Assembly (NCBI GenBank): GCA_040182905.1
Contig: JARQWU010000022.1
Span: 1-64,000, forward strand
DNA length: 64,000 nucleotides
Direction of reading: 5' to 3'
DNA from: Barthelona sp. PAP020
Taxonomy: Eukaryota > Metamonada: BaSk clade
Shown here: piece by piece, positions 20,300-30,004 of the stretch
How positions within the stretch are numbered: the first letter of the stretch is position 1
Layout: each line of letters opens with the position of its first letter
Made by a program: the position numbers and the translations under genes
Notes under the pieces: model-generated
What the model saw: only the letters and a program-made list of their open reading frames with translations
Databases searched by the model: none
What the model was told of the DNA's origin: nothing

Positions 20300-20941
20300 T
20301 TAATTTTTTTTGATTGCACAAGTTTTCAAATTATCAACTGAAGAACGAACACCATCAACAGTCTTTTTATCTTGAATTTGACTGATTTTTGATGAGACTT
20401 GTGTCAATAATTCACAAGAATTCACTAAATTATCGTAAATATCCTTGAATTCAAGGGGTCTTGAATACAGATCTGCAATTTTTTGGCTAACTAACGATAT
20501 TTTAGATATGGCTGTGTTGGTATTGTTAATATATTTATTATGAACGTGTACTGCTTGCTTTTCTGAAAAATTTGAGTTTTGAAGAAATTCTAATTTATTC
20601 AAAACATCATTGGCATTTAATTCAGAATACATATCAGTTTTTTCACTTCTTATATCATCATTAGTACTTGTGAATGATGGTAAACCTCTGTCATCAAAAC
20701 TATTGGGAAAAGAATGAACAGATCCATAAAAGGCAGATGATTCATGATAGCTTGACCCATAACTAAAACCTAAATAACTAGAAGTTGTAGAATAATTATC
20801 TTGAGTTGTTTCTTCATTTGTATAAAGGTCATTCTCATTGATATCATCATTACTTCCATAAGTTTCTTCATCTAAGTCAGAATCAGAATCAGTTAGCTCT
20901 CCTTCATATCTAGTTTTCACATTTGGTGAGGTCGAGAACAT
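20300..20941 (-). CDS. Hypothetical acidic/helical protein, 213 aa
   Basis: The product is unrecognised. Residues 1-100 are acidic and Ser/Tyr-rich with no predicted fold (ELTDSDSDLDEETYG). Residues 105-213 are helical with heptad-like spacing of Leu, Ile and Val (NDVLNKLEFLQNSNF, ISKISLVSQKIADLYSRP, LLTQVSSKISQIQDKKTV). That pattern is common in small coiled-coil subunits of BLOC/BORC-type or tethering complexes, but no motif proves it. The ATG at 20941 follows a T7 tract by 8 nt on the minus strand. Confidence 0.7.
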   Translation of the reverse strand: MFSTSPNVKTRYEGELTDSDSDLDEETYGSNDDINENDLYTNEETTQDNYSTTSSYLGFSYGSSYHESSAFYGSVHSFPNSFDDRGLPSFTSTNDDIRSEKTDMYSELNANDVLNKLEFLQNSNFSEKQAVHVHNKYINNTNTAISKISLVSQKIADLYSRPLEFKDIYDNLVNSCELLTQVSSKISQIQDKKTVDGVRSSVDNLKTCAIKKN

Positions 20942-21086
20942 TAATGTAAGAAAAAAATTGAATACTTTTTTTATTAAATAGAATAATCAATAAACAACCA
21001 CTTGAATAATATTAATAAATTGTACGGGATGAAAGGAAGTATTAAAAAAAAAGTGGGTAAAAATGACAACAAAAAGTTAATTTCAT

Positions 21087-24000
21087 TTATAACAATAAAG
21101 CCAACAAAGAAAAAATCAAAACAAATAATGTTGGGAAACTTAACGTCCAACCCCATGAACCAACATCTGTTGGGTCACCAAAATCAGGATGATCAAAGCA
21201 TTTTGAAATTCTGTCATAGCAAATTTCTGTGTCAGGACATTTGTAAGGTTGAGTAATATTACATTGGAAAATGGCAAAATCTTTTGTAACAAAAGCAACA
21301 ACACCTGTTTCTGCTAATGTGGCAACATAAAAGCCATTTGAATCTTTTGAAACATCAGAATTTACACAAGCAAATCCTGTACCATTTTCATAATCAACAA
21401 CTTTTGCAAGACACACATCCGAATTTGCATATTGAGGTGTTTCTGTTGGTGGGAATAATTTAAGAGTATAATTCATTATTTGCCTTGAAGATAATTCAAC
21501 AGTAGGTGTAATTTTCAAAACTGGTGATAAAATTCCACTTGTGTTGTATGAAATATCATGGATTTCTGAATCTTCCAAACCACAAACTTCAATATTTGGG
21601 GTAGTTCCATCCTTTCCTAATATTGAAGTTCCTGGAATAACTAAATTGCCTAAAGTATAATTAGAATCAAATAAAGAAGTTATGTTAACATTCAAATTCT
21701 TATAAGAAGCCCTACTAATATTAAAACATGATGTTTTAACAGTATAAGGCGCTGGATGATCACAAAAACCCTGGCCCTCCACACAAGTACCATTAAAGCA
21801 CTTAAATTCCTTTCCATCTGAACAGTCACCATGACATTCTTCTCCTTTTTCAGAACAAATTCCATTATCACACAAAACAGGATAATCGAGAGGACATCCA
21901 TTTGTTGCTGGACATCCAACACTATCATCACGACATTCTCCATCATCACAACGAGTTTGATTTGTGGCACAAGCAGGACCTTCATCTGTACCGTCAGCAT
22001 TACATGTATCATACATTCCAATACATGTTCCATTCCAACACCTTTTCGGTGCACCAACAGGACATGCTTGAACAGCATCACAATCAGTTATTGTATTGGC
22101 ACAACTGCCATCTGAACAAACAACTAAGTTTTGATTTTCACATGAGGTTCGGTAACGATCAATACATTCTTGAGGTGTTTCGGCACAACGACCATCATAA
22201 CAATTAAAAGGAGTGTCTCCACGGCAAGATCCGGTTCCACCATCACCACGGCCACCCCAGCCGCTTGAAGTTGGACCATCAGTTCCATTAATCCAACCAC
22301 CACCGCCTAAGTAATAAGATATATTTGATTGTTTGCTACCAATAACAGTAGCTGTTTTATTGGTACCTCCCCAAACATAAGAGGAGTAATTACCACCAGA
22401 TCCGCCCCAATAATAAGCAGGACAATTACTTGCATCAGAAACACAAGCTTTATTACTGCACATAATGGGAGCATCAACGGGACAAGATGTATAACCACAA
22501 GCCTCACTTGTTTTTGCACAAACTTTATTAGTACAACGAATAGGCGTTTCATCAGGACATTGCCATGTTGTTCCACAGTCATCATAGGAAACGACTTGCG
22601 TTCCATCTGCACAGGTAATCCAAGTATCGTTATTACAAACAATAACAGGTACACATGTGGTAGGATCAGAAACGCATACACCATTTGCACATTGATAGTA
22701 ACCAATATCGGTACAACCATTAGTTTGAGGACAAGTTTGAGAAGTTTTAACGCATGCACCATTAGAACAACGATCAGGGTAATCTGAAGGACAAGAATCT
22801 CTGTCTGAACAAGAATCAGGATCTTCGTAACACAAACCATCAGGACATAAGAAAGGTTTTAAATATGTACAACCATTACCCAATTTACAAGTAGATTCAT
22901 CAGCGACACATGTTCCATCAGGACAACGAGTCGGAACATTCGAAGGACAACCGTTGCACAAAACAGTTTGGCTAGTACAATATGAAGAATCTTCAACACA
23001 CAATCCATCGTCACATTTATGTGGTGTACGACTTGGACAACCATTAACTAAATTACAATCACTTAGATCAGCGACACATAATCCTTGAAGATCTCCAGAA
23101 GAACAATAATATGGTCTATTTGGGGGACAAAGTGCACTATCGTTTCTTGTTGGTTGAACACCACAAGTCCAAGGAAAAATTGCAGGACATAACTCAATTG
23201 TTTCAACACAATCACCATTTCCACACAAAACAGGACGCTCTGAAGGACACCAACCGCTACTCTCTACAATAGGTGGACATTCAGACAGGTCGTCAGTACA
23301 ATAACCATTTGGACAACGTAAACGTCTATCAGGGTCAGGACATGTCCAAGGATTGGGACATTTAGTTTTATCTGCGACACAAACACCAACTTCACAAAGA
23401 TAAGGATTGTCTGTTGTGCAACCATTAGGTTCAGGGCATGTTGTCCCTTCAGTCACACAAGCACCAGAATATTCACAAAAAGTTTTTCCAGAAGCGCAAC
23501 TTGCAGGTTGAAGACATTTGCCTTCAGCTTGAACACAAGAACCATCACGACATCTGTGAGTAGCATGAGAAGGACAAAAACTATCAGTTCCTCCAAGAAC
23601 AGGACAAGATTCGACGGAAATACGACATTGACCAGCAACACGTGTTGGATGTTCTGGACAACGAGAACTGGCATCTGGAGGGCAAGGGCATTCATCATAG
23701 GTTTTAGCACATGATGCATCCCAACATGAAATATAGCCATCAGGACATGATTTATCTTCACAATCTAAAGCACAAGCTTTACATTCACCATTAGGACACA
23801 TATAAGGAAGTCCTTCTTGAGAACAATTCCATTGACGTACACATGGTTGAGTAATAGCTGTGCACGTTCCATCAGGACAATAACGTGCTGAACCTTCAAT
23901 TTCTGGACAACATAATGAAGGATAAGCAACACAATCACCACTATTTGGATCTCCAATTTCTCCATAACATTTAAAAGGTTTATCACTTGAACATTGTGTA

Positions 24001-24155
24001 CCAACACTTGGACAACGGCCATCTTCAACACATCTTGGCGGATCATAATAATTACAAACTGAAGTGCCTGTTGCACAATAAATTTCAGCGAAAATAGGGA
24101 CAAATAACAAATTTAGTACTCCTAAAAATATCAGAATTCCCCTAATCAAAACCAT
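21087..24155 (-). CDS. Cysteine-rich repeat surface protein, 1022 aa, GPI- or TM-anchored
   Basis: Residues 1-23 are a signal peptide (GILIFLGVLNLLFVPIFA). Residues about 27-850 hold roughly 30 short repeats of the form C-P-x(5-7)-C-x-D/N-G-x-C-V/A-x(6)-C, for instance CPDGTCVADESTC, CSNGACVKTSQTC and CDDGLCVEDSSYC. Near residues 580-645 a Gly/Trp/Ser-rich insert (WGGSGGNYSSYVWGG) breaks the array and leads into two RGD triplets. A cysteine-poor domain with several N-glycosylation sites follows, then one last cysteine cluster (CNITQPYKCPDTEICYD). The C-terminus is hydrophobic (FPTLFVLIFSLLALLL) with no cytosolic tail, which favours a GPI anchor. The repeats resemble LDLa/EGF-like and metamonad Cys-rich surface modules only in general pattern. 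The ATG at 24155 follows a T9 tract. Confidence 0.85.
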   Translation of the reverse strand: MVLIRGILIFLGVLNLLFVPIFAEIYCATGTSVCNYYDPPRCVEDGRCPSVGTQCSSDKPFKCYGEIGDPNSGDCVAYPSLCCPEIEGSARYCPDGTCTAITQPCVRQWNCSQEGLPYMCPNGECKACALDCEDKSCPDGYISCWDASCAKTYDECPCPPDASSRCPEHPTRVAGQCRISVESCPVLGGTDSFCPSHATHRCRDGSCVQAEGKCLQPASCASGKTFCEYSGACVTEGTTCPEPNGCTTDNPYLCEVGVCVADKTKCPNPWTCPDPDRRLRCPNGYCTDDLSECPPIVESSGWCPSERPVLCGNGDCVETIELCPAIFPWTCGVQPTRNDSALCPPNRPYYCSSGDLQGLCVADLSDCNLVNGCPSRTPHKCDDGLCVEDSSYCTSQTVLCNGCPSNVPTRCPDGTCVADESTCKLGNGCTYLKPFLCPDGLCYEDPDSCSDRDSCPSDYPDRCSNGACVKTSQTCPQTNGCTDIGYYQCANGVCVSDPTTCVPVIVCNNDTWITCADGTQVVSYDDCGTTWQCPDETPIRCTNKVCAKTSEACGYTSCPVDAPIMCSNKACVSDASNCPAYYWGGSGGNYSSYVWGGTNKTATVIGSKQSNISYYLGGGGWINGTDGPTSSGWGGRGDGGTGSCRGDTPFNCYDGRCAETPQECIDRYRTSCENQNLVVCSDGSCANTITDCDAVQACPVGAPKRCWNGTCIGMYDTCNADGTDEGPACATNQTRCDDGECRDDSVGCPATNGCPLDYPVLCDNGICSEKGEECHGDCSDGKEFKCFNGTCVEGQGFCDHPAPYTVKTSCFNISRASYKNLNVNITSLFDSNYTLGNLVIPGTSILGKDGTTPNIEVCGLEDSEIHDISYNTSGILSPVLKITPTVELSSRQIMNYTLKLFPPTETPQYANSDVCLAKVVDYENGTGFACVNSDVSKDSNGFYVATLAETGVVAFVTKDFAIFQCNITQPYKCPDTEICYDRISKCFDHPDFGDPTDVGSWGWTLSFPTLFVLIFSLLALLL

Positions 24156-24276
24156 GAATGCAAAAAAAAATTAGAAAATTGGAAAAATTCCCCTCTATGC
24201 CAAATAAATTATTTTATCAATAAAAGATGATCATAAATTTATAAACTATACATTTGTCAAAAGACAAAAAAAAAAA

Positions 24277-24723
24277 TTAAAAAGGCAAGGAAATGAAACT
24301 TGATTTTGATTGTTCTCCCAAAATAGCTTGATTAACCAAAACATTCAGTTCATTTTCTGCCACAAAACCCGTAAGACCCTTCGAATCAAGTCTTGTTCCA
24401 GGTCTCGCAATAGTAACCGTTCTCTTTTTTGATTCTACTGTATTTTCTGTTGTTTCTGTTGAATAAAAAACACTAAAAAAAGGAGAAGTGTGTATTTTAA
24501 AGTTTTGAATGGCTAATTTTAATTGTGGATCTTTTTCTTCAAGATCAATGGCATAAATTTTCAAAGAATCAGTTTCTCTTGTTCTTTTAACATTTAAAAA
24601 ACGTTCGTATATGTGATTCATCATAGGTTGGTCTTTATCGAACCAACCAACAATAACAATTGAAACTTCGGTGTTTTGTAAAGATTCTCTCACTAATTCC
24701 CAATTATCACACACAATTTCCAT
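24277..24723 (-). CDS. Small thioredoxin-fold-like protein without a CxxC, 148 aa
   Basis: The frame continues upstream to a TTG at 24783, but the first ATG is at 24723 (MEIVCDNWELVRES) and it follows a T7 tract by about 20 nt, so I chose it. The alternation of strands and helices (VSIVIVGWFDKDQP, DSLKIYAIDLEE, IHTSPFFSVFYS) resembles a thioredoxin fold. The position expected for the CxxC redox pair holds WFDKDQ instead, so it would not be a redox enzyme. The C-terminal third is unlike known thioredoxins. Family placement is a guess based on pattern. Confidence 0.65.
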   Translation of the reverse strand: MEIVCDNWELVRESLQNTEVSIVIVGWFDKDQPMMNHIYERFLNVKRTRETDSLKIYAIDLEEKDPQLKLAIQNFKIHTSPFFSVFYSTETTENTVESKKRTVTIARPGTRLDSKGLTGFVAENELNVLVNQAILGEQSKSSFISLPF

Positions 24724-24783
24724 GACAAAATAAGATTCAATACAAAAAAATAAGACTACTTCATTTACAATATATAATTTCAA

Positions 24784-26319
24784 CTAATTATTTTCAACAA
24801 CTGCTTTACCAGTAATTACTGGAAAAGGAGGCACATGATTATGATGTTGAACATAAGAACTTGAAATACCCCCCGACCAATGAGGTGTTTTTTTGGGTTG
24901 TAATTGAGAATTTGTTAAATCGGCTTTATAATATCTGTATGCAATTGTAGAAGCACTGTCCAAATCAATATTATCATTAACATTGGAAGTGGTTCTGCTT
25001 GGATTACTGGAAGGTATGGGAGTATACGATTTAAATCTCTTGGCAATATTTTCAGGAACTTTGAAATTTTTGTGAATTTGAGCAATCTGAGACACAGGTC
25101 TCCGTTCTCCCCAACCTTTTGGCAATTCTTCCTTTCGTAAATTTGATGTAAAAATAGAAAAATCTTTGTCAAATGAACTTTGTCTTTCAACAGGTTTTAT
25201 ATCTTGTGGTTTGGGAACTTTATCCAAATTAACAAAGATATCTTCATCATTAAACTCAATCGGCCTTGGAATACCATTCGAATTAATTTCGAATGCACCT
25301 GGACTATCTAATTCCGTTTCAAAAGGGTGTTCTTTGGACAAATTCTTCAAATTTTGAAGATTATTTGGTGAAGAAGTTTCAATTTTATTTTTAACAGCTT
25401 CCATTGTATCTAACATCACACGTTCAGATCGTCTAATTGCAGTACGATAATGAACTAGCTTTCTTGCTTCTTCAGGATACAATTGAAACAACGTAGCATC
25501 ATATGACGCAAAATGATCTTCAAAATCTTGTTCTAGATTGTTTAATTTGTCAAGTTGGCTTTCTACATATCGTCTTTCCCTCGAAGCATTGATTTTCGAC
25601 AATAATTTTGGAGTGGTTTTTTCAAGACTGCCTACGAATTTATTTCTTCTTTTTCTTGACGAATTCAATTGATCTACACCTGCATCAAATATCATTTGAG
25701 AATTAATAACTTCATGTAAAGGCTTTTTCAAATCAAATGCATCTGAATTCATTTTCTTAATTCTGTTAACTAAAGCTAACGTATGAGCAACAGGCCTAAC
25801 AGTGCTGACTGCCAATTCATGGGAAGGAAATAGTGAGATATCTTTTAAAGCCTTCTCAGCTTTTTCAGCTGTAATACCAAGCAACTTATCATCATTCGGG
25901 GCTGCAACAAGTATAGAATTCATAATAGGTTCAATGGAAACATTATGAACACGTTTTCCAAAATTGTCAAAATCAACTTGAGGCGCATCATAATTTTTCG
26001 AATTGATATGTTCAAATTGATGACGCTTATCCCCTCGATATAATAACGGATTGTATAAAGGATCATTTACTTCAGATAATTTTGGAAATAAATAATCATC
26101 ATCTGGATTATCAAATTTCTTTTTGTAAAATTCTTCGATTTCTTTCACATTCTTCAAATCTTCCTTTTTTTGATAACTAACAACTTGTTTTACTGGAACA
26201 CCATTCTTTACTTGTATTCTACGTTCTTCAGATTTTTGAATAAAATGATTTAAAGAAGCTTTCTCTGGTTGTGGTGATATACTTCTTTCAAAACTACCCA
26301 ATTTCTTTGACTTGTACAT
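24784..26319 (-). CDS. Hypothetical protein, 511 aa, coiled-coil/disordered
   Basis: I do not recognise a family. The protein is hydrophilic. Residues 1-110 are basic and acidic mixed with aromatic anchors (DDDYLFPKLSEVNDPLYNP). Residues 110-330 are helical (ITAEKAEKALKDISLFPS, ESQLDKLNNLEQDFEDHF, ARKLVHYRTAIRRSERVM). The C-terminal 180 residues are Pro/Ser-rich with no clear fold. It is divergently transcribed from the SNF2-like gene, with 84 bp between ATGs. In a flagellate, such helical, Pro-linked proteins are often axonemal, but there is no direct evidence here. Confidence 0.7.
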   Translation of the reverse strand: MYKSKKLGSFERSISPQPEKASLNHFIQKSEERRIQVKNGVPVKQVVSYQKKEDLKNVKEIEEFYKKKFDNPDDDYLFPKLSEVNDPLYNPLLYRGDKRHQFEHINSKNYDAPQVDFDNFGKRVHNVSIEPIMNSILVAAPNDDKLLGITAEKAEKALKDISLFPSHELAVSTVRPVAHTLALVNRIKKMNSDAFDLKKPLHEVINSQMIFDAGVDQLNSSRKRRNKFVGSLEKTTPKLLSKINASRERRYVESQLDKLNNLEQDFEDHFASYDATLFQLYPEEARKLVHYRTAIRRSERVMLDTMEAVKNKIETSSPNNLQNLKNLSKEHPFETELDSPGAFEINSNGIPRPIEFNDEDIFVNLDKVPKPQDIKPVERQSSFDKDFSIFTSNLRKEELPKGWGERRPVSQIAQIHKNFKVPENIAKRFKSYTPIPSSNPSRTTSNVNDNIDLDSASTIAYRYYKADLTNSQLQPKKTPHWSGGISSSYVQHHNHVPPFPVITGKAVVENN

Positions 26320-26403
26320 GTTTCTTTTTCATAAATAAGTGTGGATAAAAAGAAAAAACAATCAAAAAATTCTTTTGTTCACATTGTTTTTTGTTTTTCA
26401 AGT

Positions 26404-28650
26404 ATGCGACCTCGTCAAAAAAAAGATTTAGATGAAGAATTGCTGATTTATGAAAAACAAAAAGAAGAATTTCAAGATGTTGGATCTGATGAAGAATATG
26501 AAGATGAAAATAACTTGGAAACGAACAAGCGTAGAGGTTTTTCAAAACTTGAAAATTTGTTAACTCAATTTCAGGCCAAACAAGATGATCGAGAAGCTTC
26601 CATAGTCATTGACATTGATGACAAACAAACATTGAAACGAGAAGTCTCCGAATCAACTGATTTTATATTTGATGAAGAAAGTAAAGAAATAAAATTGCCA
26701 AACAGAATCGAAAGTGTCAAACCTGAATTGAAAGAACCCACATTTCAAAAAGTAAAGCTGGAAACAATGCGTACTACATCTGCACCACCCAAACTTTTGG
26801 AAGAAGAAGAAGAAGAAGAAGAAGAAGAAGAAGATTATGATATGCAGGTTTTATTTGATAAAATTACACATCAATCTGAATCATTACTTACCCGTTTGAC
26901 CGATGCATTAAGCGAATTGGATAACGCATCTGTAGATGTTCCAAAAACTTTGAGATGTGACTTAAAAGCACATCAAATAATCGGTTTATATTGGTTAAGA
27001 TTATTGTATCGAAATGGTATTAATGGGATTTTAGCAGATGAAATGGGATTAGGAAAAACTGTTCAAACTATTGCATTTTTAACCTGGCTAACCGAAAATC
27101 GAAAGAAGTATGAACCCAAACTATCATTAATTGTGGTGCCGCCATCTACTTTGGAGAATTGGGCCCGAGAAATGATAATGTTTTCGCCAAATCTAATAGG
27201 CATGATTTGTAGAGGTGATATTGATCAAAGAAGTCGTTTTTATACGATATGTAACACAATGATACGTCAAAAGGAGCTAGATTACATCATAACTACATAT
27301 TCTTGCTTGCAATCTGACATTGATAAAAGGTTTTTAAGAAATATCCCAGTAAATTATTTGATTTTGGATGAAGCTCAATATATTAAGAATTCTCAGACAA
27401 ACCGTTTCAAGTATTTGAATTTGGTTACCTCAAATAAAAAATTGCTTTTGACAGGTACTCCTTTAAATAATAATTTAACTGAAATATTCAATCTTTTGAA
27501 ATTTTTGATGCCAGATGTTTTTGTTACAAACCGTGATTTTATGAAATATTTGATGAAAAATGAAAATCAATTGGATATTTCAAGGTTGCAGTTGATATTG
27601 AAACCTTTTATTCTTCGAAGACTTAAAGCTGATGTTTGTCAAGAATTGCCACCAAAGAAGATTGTGGAAGTTGTTGTTGAATTACCAGAAAAGCAAAAGA
27701 CTTGTTATACCACCTTAATTGAAGAAAAACGATTAATTTGGAAGCAATTAAGAGAAAAGAAGATTGATGGAACCATGAAACAAGGAGAGAGTAGTGGAGT
27801 ATCTCAAAACATTTTCATGGATTTAAGAAAAATGGCTAATCATTGTTTATTATTTAGAAGCAGATATTTGGATGAGGAATTGATTACAATTGCTCAAATT
27901 ATTGCTAAACTTTCAGTTGTTGCAATGAGAGCTATCAATAGACAATTTGGTGATCCTGAATATGGTGCTGCTAGTGTTAGAGAAATTGCTGCAACGTTGT
28001 CTGCCAAATCAGACTTTCAAATACACAGTTTAATATTACAATTGTTAGAAATGCCTGAATTAAAAAAGCATGCCAAAGTCCTAAAACCACTTTTAATTGA
28101 AAAAACAGCTTTTTTGGAAGAAGGTGGTAAATTAATAGAGATTGTGAAAATCATAAAGAAATATGAGGATACGCAAAGAAAAATTCTTGTCTTTTCACAG
28201 AGTACCAAAGTTTTAGATATAATTGAAATTGTTTTTCAACAGAAAGAAATTTTATATTTGAGATTTGATGGTTCAACTCCAACTATGAAAAGACAGCAAT
28301 TAATTGATCAATTTAACAATTCTGACAATTATAAAGTCTTTTTGCTTAGTACAAAAGCTGCTGGTTTAGGTGTTAATCTCACTTCTGCTTCTATTGTTGT
28401 TTTTCATGACATGGATTTTAATCCCTCAAACGATAATCAAGCAATTGATAGATGTCATCGTATTGGACAAATAAATCCAGAAGTATTAATTTATAGATTG
28501 ATATCACAAGACACAGTAGATGTGAATATCTTGAAAACAGCAAAACAAAAACAAAAAATGAATGAAGAAATGCTCAATGAAGGAGAATTTAGAGATCAAA
28601 TTGAGGACGCTTTGGATGTTAAAAGTCTTTTGAATGAGATTTTTGATTAG
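26404..28650 (+). CDS. SNF2-family ATP-dependent chromatin remodeler, SMARCAD1/Fun30-like (748 aa)
   Basis: It acts in the nucleus as an ATP-driven nucleosome remodeler. The N-terminal 190 residues are acidic and contain a poly-Glu run near 132-143 from a GAA repeat. The helicase core then shows motif I DEMGLGKTVQTIAFL at about 211, motif II LDEAQ at about 321, TGTPLNN at about 356, and the C-terminal RecA lobe with LLSTKAAGLGVNLTSA and DRCHRIGQ. The segment FMDLRKMANHCLLFRSRY and the LKPFILRRLKADV box place it closest to SMARCAD1/Fun30. No CUE domain is visible. The frame opens at GTG 26341, but ATG 26404 follows the T-rich stretch, so I use that start. Confidence 0.85.
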   Translation: MRPRQKKDLDEELLIYEKQKEEFQDVGSDEEYEDENNLETNKRRGFSKLENLLTQFQAKQDDREASIVIDIDDKQTLKREVSESTDFIFDEESKEIKLPNRIESVKPELKEPTFQKVKLETMRTTSAPPKLLEEEEEEEEEEEDYDMQVLFDKITHQSESLLTRLTDALSELDNASVDVPKTLRCDLKAHQIIGLYWLRLLYRNGINGILADEMGLGKTVQTIAFLTWLTENRKKYEPKLSLIVVPPSTLENWAREMIMFSPNLIGMICRGDIDQRSRFYTICNTMIRQKELDYIITTYSCLQSDIDKRFLRNIPVNYLILDEAQYIKNSQTNRFKYLNLVTSNKKLLLTGTPLNNNLTEIFNLLKFLMPDVFVTNRDFMKYLMKNENQLDISRLQLILKPFILRRLKADVCQELPPKKIVEVVVELPEKQKTCYTTLIEEKRLIWKQLREKKIDGTMKQGESSGVSQNIFMDLRKMANHCLLFRSRYLDEELITIAQIIAKLSVVAMRAINRQFGDPEYGAASVREIAATLSAKSDFQIHSLILQLLEMPELKKHAKVLKPLLIEKTAFLEEGGKLIEIVKIIKKYEDTQRKILVFSQSTKVLDIIEIVFQQKEILYLRFDGSTPTMKRQQLIDQFNNSDNYKVFLLSTKAAGLGVNLTSASIVVFHDMDFNPSNDNQAIDRCHRIGQINPEVLIYRLISQDTVDVNILKTAKQKQKMNEEMLNEGEFRDQIEDALDVKSLLNEIFD

Positions 28651-28656
28651 TTTCAA

Positions 28657-28842
28657 TCAGGAAAAAACAACAATTGTTTTCACCAGGAGTTTCATACGTG
28701 GAAAAAAGAAAAACACATTTTTCCTTTGCTGCCATTCTATTGTTTGTTGAGCTTTTTCAATAACATCTTTTTGGTATTTGATTGGCTTATGTTGAACAAA
28801 AATTTTAGTTATAAATGAATATTCATTTTTTATGTTAACCAT
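28657..28842 (-). CDS. Small 61-codon ORF between convergent genes (uncertain)
   Basis: A complete ATG-to-stop frame lies in the 237-bp space between the remodeler and the PRMT gene. The translation has a charged, helical central piece (HKPIKYQKDVIEKAQQTIEW) followed by a Phe/Lys run. It may be a small gene, a relic, or chance in 3' UTR sequence. Without homologues or transcript data I cannot tell. Confidence 0.2.
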   Translation of the reverse strand: MVNIKNEYSFITKIFVQHKPIKYQKDVIEKAQQTIEWQQRKNVFFFFPRMKLLVKTIVVFS

Positions 28843-28887
28843 TCATTTTTTCATTCAAAAGAAAAAAACTAAAAGCCTTTATTGATA

Positions 28888-29961
28888 TTATCTCATCACA
28901 AACTGTTGTTGTGAATCAATTTCTCCATCCACAGCAAAATGTTTCAAAGTCAAATCGATCTTTAAGTCCCTTTTATTTTCATCATGTGCCTTCACATCAA
29001 TAGTACCCACAACAACATCTTCATCTTGAACAACAATGGGTTTTTCAAGATAAAACAATGTTTGTTTCCAATGTGTGTCATATTCAGGTGAAGTTGAAAA
29101 ATATTCTTTATTTTTCATCAAATCAAAGAAACAATCAAAGAAACCACAGATAACATGAATGATGGAATCATGATTGATATGAAAAACAAAACGTGAAAAA
29201 AAGTCACAATCTTCTTTTTTGCAAGTCAAAAGATTTAAATCCAAAACTTCACAAGGTTGAGATAATTGGGCATAATCGACTATATTTTCAATAATGGGAC
29301 TCATATTAGAATAAGGTTTTAAAGCACTAAAATTAAAGCCATAAATGTCATCCCAAAAATTCATAGTATCATCATGAAAAGCTTCATCAAAACAAGGAAC
29401 TAAAGCAATACGGGTTCTATTTGGTAATATTTTCCCATTTTCTTTGTCTAAATATTTATCACGAGCAAAAATTACACTAGGTAAAAAACCTTCATAAAGA
29501 AGGAAATATCCCATCCATTCAGAAATAATTATGTCCACCTTTTCAACACCCAAATCAACTTCTTCAATTTTACCATGAATAACAGTGATTTTATCAGAAA
29601 AATTATTGTCTTTAACTAGTTGTTCCGTAAATTTAGTTATTGTTGAAGCGTCAACAGCATAAACATGTTTTGCTCCAGCTCTAGCAGCAAAGAATGAAAG
29701 AATTCCAGTTCCACAACCAATGTCTAAGACAATTTTATCTTTAAACTCATCTTTATTAAGTTCAATAGCTCTTCGATAAGTTTCCGTTCTGACATGATCT
29801 CTGATCATTTGTTCATGAATATCTAAATTGGCATATGAATCAAAGTAATAATCTCTACTTGTTGTATCAAACATCATTTGACGTTGATCATTTGTTAATT
29901 TAGTATCTAAATCATTAATTATATTTGCCAAATCAATTTGATTTTCCTTATTGTCTGTCAT
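28888..29961 (-). CDS. PRMT1: Protein arginine methyltransferase, PRMT1 type (357 aa)
   Basis: The enzyme transfers methyl groups from S-adenosylmethionine to arginine in proteins such as histone H4 and RNA-binding factors. All class motifs are present: YYFDSYANLDIHEQMIRD at the start, motif I VLDIGCGTGILSFFA near residue 80, the post-I acidic residue in VYAVDAS, the double-E loop SEWMGYFLLYEG near 145, and the THW loop in YDTHWKQTLFYL near 290. The protein ends in the family's typical MR. The single compact domain of about 357 residues, with no N-terminal zinc finger or SH3, fits PRMT1 rather than PRMT2, 3 or 6. It is head-to-head with the ALG3-like gene, only 43 bp between ATGs. Confidence 0.93.
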   Translation of the reverse strand: MTDNKENQIDLANIINDLDTKLTNDQRQMMFDTTSRDYYFDSYANLDIHEQMIRDHVRTETYRRAIELNKDEFKDKIVLDIGCGTGILSFFAARAGAKHVYAVDASTITKFTEQLVKDNNFSDKITVIHGKIEEVDLGVEKVDIIISEWMGYFLLYEGFLPSVIFARDKYLDKENGKILPNRTRIALVPCFDEAFHDDTMNFWDDIYGFNFSALKPYSNMSPIIENIVDYAQLSQPCEVLDLNLLTCKKEDCDFFSRFVFHINHDSIIHVICGFFDCFFDLMKNKEYFSTSPEYDTHWKQTLFYLEKPIVVQDEDVVVGTIDVKAHDENKRDLKIDLTLKHFAVDGEIDSQQQFVMR

Positions 29962-30004
29962 GGGAAAATAAATTTGGGAAATTTTTTTTTTTTGTCATGT
30001 AACA
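29962..30004. promoter_or_regulatory. 43-bp divergent promoter region
   Basis: Only 43 bp separate the ATGs of the PRMT1 gene (-) and the ALG3-like gene (+). The space is mostly a run of twelve T's flanked by AT-rich sequence. Both core promoters and both 5' leaders must fit in it or overlap coding sequence. Confidence 0.5.

Noticed and set aside
21700-23760. Long frames on both strands inside the Cys-rich gene
   Set aside because: They are shadows created by the biased codons of the cysteine repeats; only the 1022-residue frame has a signal peptide and ordered repeats.
26804-26834. GAA trinucleotide repeat
   Set aside because: It is coding poly-Glu within the remodeler and in frame, not an independent microsatellite feature.
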